Assembly (NCBI RefSeq): GCF_007096355.1
Contig: NZ_VKDF01000001.1
Location: 66,226-130,225 of the forward strand
DNA: 64,000 bases
Source of the DNA: Paracoccus sp. M683
Lineage (GTDB): Bacteria; Pseudomonadota; Alphaproteobacteria; Rhodobacterales; Rhodobacteraceae
Direction: 5' to 3'
The first letter of the stretch is position 1. Each line of letters starts with the position of its first letter. Positions 17,401-24,758 of the stretch are shown one piece after another. The position numbers and the translations under genes are program-made. Below the pieces are notes generated by a model, which was given only the letters and a program-made list of their open reading frames with translations, was not told where the DNA came from and searched no databases.

Positions 17401-20400
17401 CGGCGGAACTGGGCAAGAACGCCATCGTCCAGACCGGCATAGCAATCAAAAGCCGACTTGCGCGCGCTAGCCATGCCCGAAGCTTGGCCTGCATCAGGGT
17501 CTGCGCCCACCGTTTCGTCTGCCTGCTCAAGGGTAAATCCAATCTTTGTCGGCGGCAGCGCCGCGTCATTCCGTGGCTTTTCCTGGGCCTCTGCTTCCTC
17601 TGGTTCCTCTGGTTCCTCGGGTTCCTCGGGTTCTTCCGCCTCGGCGGCGCTGTCGCCGGTCTCGCCGATGCGCAGCGGCACAGGCTCGCCACGATAGTTC
17701 ACCAGATAGGGATCGTGATGATCGACCGAGATGGATTCGGGCCGCGCAGGCGCGTTCACCGGGCGGGCAAAACCCTCGCCATGCCCGGCGCGATAACGGA
17801 CAAAGGCGAAATGACGGCGCAACCCCTGCACATCCGCCGGATCAATAAGGGCACGGGCCACCAGCGCGGGCGGCACGTTCAGCCCTTCGATCAGGGTCGG
17901 GTTCCCCGCGATCAGCGCGCGCTCGACATGGCTGCCACACAACAGTTCCAGCGGGGAATCAGCCGTCGTTCCCGCCGCGCTGTCGCGGTGCTGCGCCTCG
18001 CAGACCAACGTGGCCAGACCCTTGGGCGTGGCGTGGTCGGCCAAGGGTCCAGCCAGTTCCGTGCCATCGGGCATGGTGCCGGCCGCGGCGATCAGATCGT
18101 CGCGGCTGCTGTCCGTGGGGTCGTAAAGCAGGGCGAAATCCGCAACCGCCAGCGCGAATTCGCGATAGTCGGGGTGCAGTTCCGGGTCATCGCCAGCCGT
18201 CACGATCTTATGCGTGCCCACACCGCCCGGGCCGCCAATGGCCAGACCGTCGCTGCCCGCCATTTCCATGCATTGATCGCCATCTGACGTGCGACCGGGG
18301 CAGACCGTCTTGCCCTTCGGCTCGATCACCAGCGCCGAATAGAAGCCATGCTGCTGGATCGAGGATGGACCGAAATGATCATGGGTAAAGACAGTGCGCA
18401 TGGTGCGATCGGCCTTTTCGCCATCAGGATCGCCATTCTCGATCGACAGGATCGGATCGGCAAACCAGCGCTGCACCGTGGTCTGGAACAGAAAGGGAAA
18501 CTTGCCGCGCTTCAGCTGCCACAGCCGATGTTCGGCCACGACGGGCCAGTCGCAGAAACTGGTCCCTTCGGCCAGTTCCGGCAATGGCTCGGCACCGGCA
18601 GCATCACGCGCCTGCAACGCGGCCCGCACCTTGCCGGCCAGATCGCCCAGCAGGGTCGCGGCCTCGGCATTGCCCGATTTGCCCCATGCACAGAGGCGCG
18701 AGGCCAGTTCATCGGCGGCGAAGGTGCCATCCTCGTAATTGAAGCCGTTGCCCGAGCCATCGGCCGAGGTCACGTCGAATTTCACCAGATGGATATGCTG
18801 GCCGATCGTGTCGGTCGGCGTCTTGACCTGAAAATCATCCAGTTCCAGATCCTTGGGCAGTTCGTTCGTATGGCGAAACTCGATGCATTCGCCGGAATAG
18901 GCGCGGAAAAAGAACGGCTCTTCCCGCGCGGTCGGGCCAAGCGTCTTGTAGCGGTCGGACTCGGTTGTCAGCACGTTCAACCGGCCTTGCGGATCGTGCC
19001 ACCCCGCCTTGTTCGTCACGATATCTGCCTGCACCGCCGAGGCGGCATAGCGACGGAAACCCGAAACCGCAGGATCGGTGACGAAATCGGCCAGGTAAGG
19101 CGCGAAGGGATCAGGTCGCATCAGCATTTCCGACAGGGACCGCAAACCACCCGAGGGCTCGGACGGGTCGCGCCCGGCGAAACTGTCCGGCGCGCCGCAG
19201 GGATCGGCGAAGGGTGCGCCCGGCTTGGGCGGCGCGCCATTGACCGGGAAGGCCAGTTGCGCCCCATCCTGCGGCACATTCGCCGCCCGGCTGAGGTAAC
19301 CGCCGGCCTGCGGGTCATAGCTGGTCGGCTGACCATGGGCATCGCGCAGCTTCAGCCCCCGGCCATCGACCTGCCCGTTATGATGAAAGCCCATCGCCGC
19401 CTGTTCCAGCGGCTCGCCATTCTGATCGAGAAGGTCGATACTCGCTTCGGCCAGATGGGCGGTGAAATCGCCCATGGCCAGCATCTTGGCCGTCGCGCGG
19501 TATAAACCGTCCTCGATCTGCCGGCGCCGGTCCTCGTCCGTGCCCACATCCAGCGCCAGATCGCCAAGATCGAATGTGACACCCGTTTCGCGGGTCGTAT
19601 CCGCCTGAACCCGGTGGCGCGGCAAGGCGCCGGCTAACAGCGCCCCCGGATCATCCGCCGTCGCACCTTCGGTCGCGATATCCAGCGGTGCCTGCGGCGC
19701 CCGGTGGCCGGGCTGACCGGCAACAAAGAAGGGATAGCCCGGCACGGCCTGGTCAGTGGCGACCTCGGGTTCGCCATCGCCGCTGCTATAGGTCGGCAGC
19801 AGGGGCGCCGCCATATCGGGCAACGGGATCACGGCTGGAACCGGCGTGCCCTGCGCATCGGCGACATAGCCGCCATTCGCGTCGACCGATCCCTGACGCG
19901 CCATGATCGGCAGCAAGGTGCCATCGCTTTCGCGCGCCAGAAGTTCCGTCGACAGCCCCGGTTCGGCCTGCCCGTCCGGCAGCTTGCGCGAGCCATCTTC
20001 CAGAACGTCATGAACGCGCCACAACTCCCACATGCCTTGGGCGAAATGGGGGTAAAGATGGCAATGAAAGATCGAATCGCCCACCGTACGGTTGCGGTTT
20101 CCCGAACCAAGCGTCTGCCACCAGCCCGGATCGGCGGTGGCAGCACCGGGGCGGAAATCGCGCTGGCCGCCGTGATAGATGCGATAGGTAAAGCCCTGCC
20201 GCGGCGCCACTGTCTGCGAATCCAGATAGGCCCCGCGCGCATCGTCATTGCCGCCAAACCACTGATGCGCATGCAGGTGGAAAACATGGGTTTCCTTCGG
20301 CCCGGCATGGTAGTTCCGAAACACGATCGGATCGTTCAGATAGGAATGGTGAACGTTCGAGGGATCGTCCAGATATTCCTCTAGCAAGGCGGGGTCGCCA

Positions 20401-21836
20401 TTGGCCCAGCTTTCCAGAAAGAACTCTTCATACAGGCATTCCATGCAATCGGCCGCCGGACCGATGCCCTTGCGATTGGCCAGGATCATCGCCCCCAGAC
20501 CGCTGGCGCCATAATTGATGGCGAAACCGTCGCGAACGCCCTCGAATTGGGTAAAGCGCCCCAGTTCCTCGAAATTGCGGGTATAGAAGGTTTTCAGCTC
20601 GTCATGGAAAACGACGGTAAATTCGCGAAACGCCTGCCCGCCCGCAGGCCGTATCACGGCGTTCAGCGCGTTATGGACGATCTCTTGCCGCCCATTGCCC
20701 AGATCCTTCAGGATGTTCAGCACCGGCAGCGTCTCGCCCCCGACATCGGCCTGCGCCTCATAGTTCAGCATGGCCAGCCGGTCATGGGGCTGCGCCGTGT
20801 CGTCATTAGGTGTCCATGCGGCATCGAACCCCGCCTTCGATGTCTGGCTGAGATACCATTGCGTCGGCGCGGCATCGGGTTTTTGCGGTTCCACCGCGAG
20901 GCTGCCGAACAACCCATGCGTCAGTGATCCGCCATCGCCTTCGCCCCCGGCCGAAGCTGCGGTGGAGTTGATGAAATACGGCCCCTCGCGTTCAGCATGC
21001 CAGTAGCAATCGGCAACCTCCTGTCCCGGTGTCAGCGCCCCCAGGCCCAGACAAACCGGGTCGATCTGCCCGGTCTGCGGGTCGCGCAGCGGCCGCAAGC
21101 CGTCGATGACAAAGGAAATCGCGCGCGTGCGGGGCCAATCGGTCGGGGTATCGCCCGTCACCAGCTCGGCCGACTGCTGATCGGACCCGGCCGCGCACAT
21201 GGCGGCAACCAGCTTGTCGGCCCCGCCCGCATCGGAAAGAACGGCCCCCTCGCCACCCGGAAGCGCATCGGCGGAAACCGAGCCTTCGGATACCAGCGCC
21301 CGCAGCCGCGCGCGCCATGTATCGGCTGGCTCGCCAGCCTGGCGGCAGAAGGTCTGCGAATAGTCGGGCCGACCATCGGCTGCGGATATGCGCAGCAGGT
21401 TGCGCACCCGCACATGCAGCACATCACCGACATTCGCCCGCAGCGTCAGGGGCCGGGGGCGCTTGCAATCGCTTAGCCGCACCTCACCCGCCGGCAGATC
21501 GCTGCGGCGGGCATGCATTCCCTTGTCTTCGGCACAGTCTTGCGGCCCCTCGGATGCCGGAATCAGATCGCGGGTCAACGCAAAGATCATTCCGAACGGA
21601 TTATGCGAGCCGAAACGATTATAGACCAGCATCTGATCAATCGCTGCCACATCGGCGCAAATCAGCCGCCTGTTTCGTATATCTTCCGGCGATATATTTG
21701 AATCTGTTTCAGCCAGCTCTGCGAAATCCGCCAGATCATCCAAGCAGAAATCCGCATTTTCCTGAGCCTGTGCGCCTGTCGCCACAACTATCAGAAAAAA
21801 TGCAATAAAAGTCGCGAAAACCTTAACTCTGGCCAT
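14451..21836 (-). CDS. giant secreted multicopper oxidase, 2461 residues
   Basis: A signal peptide (about 1-24) precedes many cupredoxin-like segments. The four copper motifs are present but permuted: H517-x-x-H520-L-H522-A-H524, then H591-C592-H593-x3-H597-x4-M602 (type 1 copper Cys, His, Met), then H1014-I-H1016, then H1152-D-H1154. In ordinary laccases the last two would come first. The segment LTHGLFG recurs at H307 and H2203, showing internal duplication. The C-terminal half has no second HCH; the equivalent site is C2427 in GCYMW. An EEP repeat lies near 1400-1415. Size and motif order recall the large Mn(II)-oxidising MCOs (MnxG, McoA, MofA). Mn, Fe or phenol oxidation are all possible. 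It heads a four-gene operon with Sco and cytochrome c. Confidence 0.9.
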   Translation of the reverse strand: MARVKVFATFIAFFLIVVATGAQAQENADFCLDDLADFAELAETDSNISPEDIRNRRLICADVAAIDQMLVYNRFGSHNPFGMIFALTRDLIPASEGPQDCAEDKGMHARRSDLPAGEVRLSDCKRPRPLTLRANVGDVLHVRVRNLLRISAADGRPDYSQTFCRQAGEPADTWRARLRALVSEGSVSADALPGGEGAVLSDAGGADKLVAAMCAAGSDQQSAELVTGDTPTDWPRTRAISFVIDGLRPLRDPQTGQIDPVCLGLGALTPGQEVADCYWHAEREGPYFINSTAASAGGEGDGGSLTHGLFGSLAVEPQKPDAAPTQWYLSQTSKAGFDAAWTPNDDTAQPHDRLAMLNYEAQADVGGETLPVLNILKDLGNGRQEIVHNALNAVIRPAGGQAFREFTVVFHDELKTFYTRNFEELGRFTQFEGVRDGFAINYGASGLGAMILANRKGIGPAADCMECLYEEFFLESWANGDPALLEEYLDDPSNVHHSYLNDPIVFRNYHAGPKETHVFHLHAHQWFGGNDDARGAYLDSQTVAPRQGFTYRIYHGGQRDFRPGAATADPGWWQTLGSGNRNRTVGDSIFHCHLYPHFAQGMWELWRVHDVLEDGSRKLPDGQAEPGLSTELLARESDGTLLPIMARQGSVDANGGYVADAQGTPVPAVIPLPDMAAPLLPTYSSGDGEPEVATDQAVPGYPFFVAGQPGHRAPQAPLDIATEGATADDPGALLAGALPRHRVQADTTRETGVTFDLGDLALDVGTDEDRRRQIEDGLYRATAKMLAMGDFTAHLAEASIDLLDQNGEPLEQAAMGFHHNGQVDGRGLKLRDAHGQPTSYDPQAGGYLSRAANVPQDGAQLAFPVNGAPPKPGAPFADPCGAPDSFAGRDPSEPSGGLRSLSEMLMRPDPFAPYLADFVTDPAVSGFRRYAASAVQADIVTNKAGWHDPQGRLNVLTTESDRYKTLGPTAREEPFFFRAYSGECIEFRHTNELPKDLELDDFQVKTPTDTIGQHIHLVKFDVTSADGSGNGFNYEDGTFAADELASRLCAWGKSGNAEAATLLGDLAGKVRAALQARDAAGAEPLPELAEGTSFCDWPVVAEHRLWQLKRGKFPFLFQTTVQRWFADPILSIENGDPDGEKADRTMRTVFTHDHFGPSSIQQHGFYSALVIEPKGKTVCPGRTSDGDQCMEMAGSDGLAIGGPGGVGTHKIVTAGDDPELHPDYREFALAVADFALLYDPTDSSRDDLIAAAGTMPDGTELAGPLADHATPKGLATLVCEAQHRDSAAGTTADSPLELLCGSHVERALIAGNPTLIEGLNVPPALVARALIDPADVQGLRRHFAFVRYRAGHGEGFARPVNAPARPESISVDHHDPYLVNYRGEPVPLRIGETGDSAAEAEEPEEPEEPEEPEEAEAQEKPRNDAALPPTKIGFTLEQADETVGADPDAGQASGMASARKSAFDCYAGLDDGVLAQFRRRDPGAVGLAGDLAAPGGKQHFDAAFEQRMADAAAVLDCSINSQSPDPRGNLGHVFRSELFGDELQPDSARPAEPAPAGLDDAGRQAAAGLLRNRDHGDPATPLLETYSDERVQIRLIQGAQEVQHTFNIEGLQWRRQIDQKYPSNSAVLDSDLPGETWWQACHREGRKGLAREHDRWREGMLPDPMSPLWADHTRMVASCDNLEGFVAAQEVGISEHFEIPAAPSKYAVQYRQGEISASPAPGTLERTASLDYLFHFGSQDAIWNGAWGLMRVYESANARDETRRLEQAGTAPDCETDDAVAAENCPVKLALKPLDAARIAQPLPRSSEIMAGRGMECPADAPLIEAYAIAMPLPGGQQYASWQDGFGDPNAMALIHVPKSLVAPWLTGGVPGDQIAGLQSAAMAYFHDEPMVIRANAGDCLKLSVVNALVSQQPDLDRCDRGSTDQQGQLADCLGDAAMPRIVSLNVEPNWEQIGGDESGPGEFRQTDRIDIRPSARIAITAPVSMLTRGGDANLPFGVNQTTSEPVGSVQVSDYYLGLLRVDWQLVDALMDSAPFLAEGAVPTGLEPNISNAVQQCAARNLIGDGLPEYALESRAEAQAILRGEDPEYYVLTEVPVRGAAAPAARANQVGWFPIALLGQTYWGFVQQKTRPTRPLGAETLENVAQMTVDCAAALMSVKGVAQQSGLPASFPQEQAAPVSAIPYAFGAVPLKPVSDLFNQLTHGLFGALIVEPAGASYPGRPNGSGEYAPRRVGVLGNAHHGRGHNTVIGFPDASGQPRAVREFVLFYQDGMNLWDEGSGNQWWPIDAGPGDAALPIMRDCIVCDDSYDLGEKAVSYLAPAYHRRLRQAQGVTAEANSDLNAYAFDPDFYAQKDSLSSNSLRLWARPGDEVIVRVVHPGGRARQRAFVTVGNDYDDLFPGFGFPHAGLLAPGKSIAASFSAPVRSGCYMWSDGPRMMDASGAWGLLDVLTAEGATSCGFLD
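17592..17636 (-). repeat. 9-bp tandem repeat encoding an EEP tract
   Basis: Five near-identical 9-bp units of the form KGGTTCCTC (plus-strand reading) lie inside the oxidase gene and encode Glu-Glu-Pro repeats at about residues 1400-1415. This is a low-complexity acidic linker between cupredoxin blocks. In-frame units mean copy-number change would alter linker length without a frameshift. Confidence 0.85.
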
Positions 21837-21873
21837 GACCTAGCCCCCAGAGAAGAATGCGATATTTATAACA

Positions 21874-21902
21874 AAAATAGCATTACCTTCCGCGTCCGTC
21901 AA
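21874..21902 (-). promoter_or_regulatory. predicted sigma-70 type promoter of the multicopper oxidase operon
   Basis: On the minus strand TTGACG (21902-21897) is separated by 17 nt from TATTTT (21879-21874), upstream of the oxidase ATG at 21836. A second TTGACG lies exactly 10 bp further upstream (21912-21907), one helical turn away, and may be an activator half-site. A GGGGGC Shine-Dalgarno-like stretch precedes the ATG. The whole 189-nt divergent gap is much more AT-rich than its surroundings. Confidence 0.55.
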
Positions 21903-21958
21903 CAATCGTCAACGGCGCGATATTCCCCAAACCCCATGCAGCTAATCATTATTTATTT

Positions 21959-21987
21959 TTGATTTACGATTATCAATGATGCATATT
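21959..21987 (+). promoter_or_regulatory. predicted promoter of the hydrolase-caspase operon
   Basis: TTGATT (21959-21964), 17 nt, then CATATT (21982-21987), about 38 nt upstream of the ATG at 22026. It is set in a strongly AT-rich stretch that also serves the divergent oxidase operon. Spacing fits a housekeeping promoter; the -10 match is moderate. Confidence 0.45.
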
Positions 21988-22025
21988 GTCTGACAAAGGG
22001 TATCCCTCTGCGAAGGTTCACATCC

Positions 22026-24755
22026 ATGCCGCAGCCCGACGAATATCGCATTCTGCGCAGCCTGCCCGAGATCGAGGCATTCTTCGCCCGGATCAATGCC
22101 TATACCACCGCTGACGACGTGCTGGCCCAGATCGAGCCGGGTCAGCCGCTTGATCGGATCGGCGGGTTTGCCGAACTGGCACGGAAGCTGGACGGTGAAG
22201 GCGCGGCAGCGGAAATCATCGCCGAACAGAAGCGCGCTGTTTTCGGCCGGGACGATGAACTGCCGCATCTGCTGGTGCTGCCCTCGGGGTGGGTGGCGGT
22301 GCTGCGCTATCTTGGCGGGCGCGACGACGCGGATCGGGGTGTTGCCAGGGTGCGCGTTGCGATCTGCCCGGCCGATCCCGCCGATGGCGACACCATTCGC
22401 GACAGCCTGGCGCGGGTGCTGCTGGGCTTGCAGGACGGGGTCGGGGCTCCCGCCGGCCAGCCGCCCTTGCCGGGCCGGCACGAGGGCGACTGGCCCGACG
22501 AACTGACCAGCCTGTTCGATCGTGACGCGGTCGAGGCCGCCTATGCCGACCTGCTGGCCAGCCGCGTGGCGGCAAAGGACCAGGCGCCGCATCAGGTCCG
22601 GCGGGCGGGTGATGTCGTCGATGACCTTCTGCGCTGGTTCGGCACCATCAGCAAACCCGGCTCGGCCACTGAACTGGACCGGCGGCAGGCACGCGGCGAT
22701 GGCACCCGGCCGCCTGCGCAGGCCGTCGACCTGAAGCTGCATGTCATCAATATGCGCTTTGGCCAGCTTTCGGCGCGCGGCCCGCTACACACCTCGGCTT
22801 CGGATGTCAAAGCCATTGCCGAGGCCGCGAAGCTGTGGATCGGCGCGCGCGCCGGCCGGCGGCTGGCGATCTATGCCCATGGCGGCCTGGTGGCCGAGGC
22901 GCAGGCCCTGGCCCATGCCCGGCAAACTGCGCAATGGTGGCTGGACAACGACGTTTATCCGGTCTTCTGCATCTGGGAGAGCGATGCTGCCACGACGATC
23001 CTGCAACTGATCCGAGAGTTGCTGGGCGGCGACGGCGGGCGCGATGGGCGCCAGTGGTGGGGCGAGGCCCGCGATGCCGCGATCGAGCGGCTGGTTCACG
23101 CCACCGGCCAGCCGGTCTGGGACGTGATGAAGCGCAGCGCGATGATGTGTTCGGCCGATGGGCTGCAACACGGGCTGACGTTGCTGGCACGCCGGCTGAA
23201 GGGCGCCTTTGCCGGCTCGGCGGCCCCGCCCATCGACCTGATCGGCCACAGCGCCGGTGCCATCGTCCTGCTGCCCTTCCTTGGGCGGCTGAAGGACGAG
23301 GGTCTTGTGCCCGCCAGCTTTCAGATGCTGGCCCCGGCCGCCACGAACAGCCTGTATCGCGACTATCTGGCCGCTTATGGCAGCAAGAAACTGAAAATCC
23401 GCATCTATGCGATGCAGGATACGGCCGAGCGTGCCGATACCGTTGCCGGGGTTTACGGAAAATCGCTGCTCTATCTGGTCAGCCGGGGGTTCGAGGACCA
23501 TTTCGGTGAACCGATCAGCGGCCTGCAAAAGGATCTGCTGGCCGACCGGCAGCTGATCGCCCTGATGTGCCGTTGGTGCGATGGCGAGACGCGCAAGGCC
23601 ATGGTGTTCTCGCCCACCCCTGAGGGGACACCCCGGCGGCTGGCCTCGGGCGCGGTGATGCATGGCGGCTTTGACACGGATCAGCAAACGATGTGGTCGG
23701 TCATGGCGCTGATCCGGGGCGAGGCCGACGAGGGCCGCATCACCCCCTTCCCCGCCGATCTGGCCGGCCAGCGATCCGGCGGCGCGGACCCGCTGCGGCT
23801 GGATCTGCCCGAAGAGGTGCGGCTGTATCTGAACCTGGCCGCAACGCCCACGCCGGCGGCGGCACCCGTGGCCGCCATGCCCAACACGCCCACCGGCACA
23901 GCAACGGGGCCGGCAAGCCCTGCGGCACCCGCATCCGCCCGTCAGCCCGCGCGCAGGGCGCTGACCATCGGCATCAACGATTATGCGCAGATGGCCCGTC
24001 TGGCTGGCTGCGTCCGCGATTCCGACACCTGGCGCGACCTCTTGCATGCGCGCGGCTTTGACGTGACACAGCTGGCACAGCCCGAATTGACAGGTCGCGA
24101 CCAGATCATTGCCGCGCTGCGCGATTTCGTCGCGCAAAGCGGCGCGGGCGACACGCTGGTCTGGCATTTCTCGGGCCATGGCATGAAGATCGAGACGATT
24201 CTCGGCACCGAGGACGATTTTGAGACGACCGGCTTTGACCAGGCCATCATCGCCTCGAATGCCAGCGAGGGCCTGACCGGGCAACTGGCCCATACCATCA
24301 TCGACGACGACATCCACGCCATCCTGCAAGGGCTGCATCCGCAGGCCGATTGCTATGTCTTTCTGGACAGCTGCTTTTCGGGCACGGCCACGAAGCTGGA
24401 CCTGCCAGGCACGCCGCGCAGCATGGGCGTCCTGCGGCTTGGCAACCGGGTGGCGCGAAATCGTCCGCTGACGGCACCGATGGAAGCCGCGTCCCGTGGC
24501 GGGCCATATGATGGGGCCAATCATGTGCTGTTCAGCGCCGCTGCCGCGACCCAGAAGGCCATCGAGAACGGCGACCCCGTGCAGGGCGTCTTTACCCGCG
24601 CCGTCAGTCAGCTGCTGGCGCAGCCGGCCACGGCGCTGACCAATGCCAGCTTTTGCCTGCGGATCAACGATCTGATGCCGGGCAGCGGGCAGACCTCGGG
24701 CGTGTTCTGCGACCCGTCGCGGCTGAACCGGCCCTTTCCCCTGGCCGGGGTGTGA
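22026..24755 (+). CDS. alpha/beta hydrolase - caspase-like peptidase fusion
   Basis: 909 residues with no signal peptide. Residues 1-230 are unrecognised. About 235-560 look like an alpha/beta hydrolase: oxyanion motif Y-A-H285-G-G and nucleophile elbow G-H-S409-A-G. A Pro/Ala-rich linker (about 610-655) leads to a C-terminal caspase/metacaspase-type (C14) domain, with the LTIGINDY start, catalytic His in S-G-H718-G and catalytic Cys in D-S-C783-F-S-G. Both catalytic dyads are intact. It is encoded 3 nt before a gluzincin metallopeptidase. Prokaryotic caspase-like proteins act as regulated proteases, some in immunity or cell death. A link between lipase/esterase and protease activity is inferred from the fusion only. 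Confidence 0.85.
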   Translation: MPQPDEYRILRSLPEIEAFFARINAYTTADDVLAQIEPGQPLDRIGGFAELARKLDGEGAAAEIIAEQKRAVFGRDDELPHLLVLPSGWVAVLRYLGGRDDADRGVARVRVAICPADPADGDTIRDSLARVLLGLQDGVGAPAGQPPLPGRHEGDWPDELTSLFDRDAVEAAYADLLASRVAAKDQAPHQVRRAGDVVDDLLRWFGTISKPGSATELDRRQARGDGTRPPAQAVDLKLHVINMRFGQLSARGPLHTSASDVKAIAEAAKLWIGARAGRRLAIYAHGGLVAEAQALAHARQTAQWWLDNDVYPVFCIWESDAATTILQLIRELLGGDGGRDGRQWWGEARDAAIERLVHATGQPVWDVMKRSAMMCSADGLQHGLTLLARRLKGAFAGSAAPPIDLIGHSAGAIVLLPFLGRLKDEGLVPASFQMLAPAATNSLYRDYLAAYGSKKLKIRIYAMQDTAERADTVAGVYGKSLLYLVSRGFEDHFGEPISGLQKDLLADRQLIALMCRWCDGETRKAMVFSPTPEGTPRRLASGAVMHGGFDTDQQTMWSVMALIRGEADEGRITPFPADLAGQRSGGADPLRLDLPEEVRLYLNLAATPTPAAAPVAAMPNTPTGTATGPASPAAPASARQPARRALTIGINDYAQMARLAGCVRDSDTWRDLLHARGFDVTQLAQPELTGRDQIIAALRDFVAQSGAGDTLVWHFSGHGMKIETILGTEDDFETTGFDQAIIASNASEGLTGQLAHTIIDDDIHAILQGLHPQADCYVFLDSCFSGTATKLDLPGTPRSMGVLRLGNRVARNRPLTAPMEAASRGGPYDGANHVLFSAAAATQKAIENGDPVQGVFTRAVSQLLAQPATALTNASFCLRINDLMPGSGQTSGVFCDPSRLNRPFPLAGV

Positions 24756-24758
24756 CGG

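Noticed and set aside
17592..17636. 9-bp repeats considered as CRISPR or VNTR outside genes
   Set aside because: They are in frame inside the oxidase gene and encode an EEP linker; there are no spacers.
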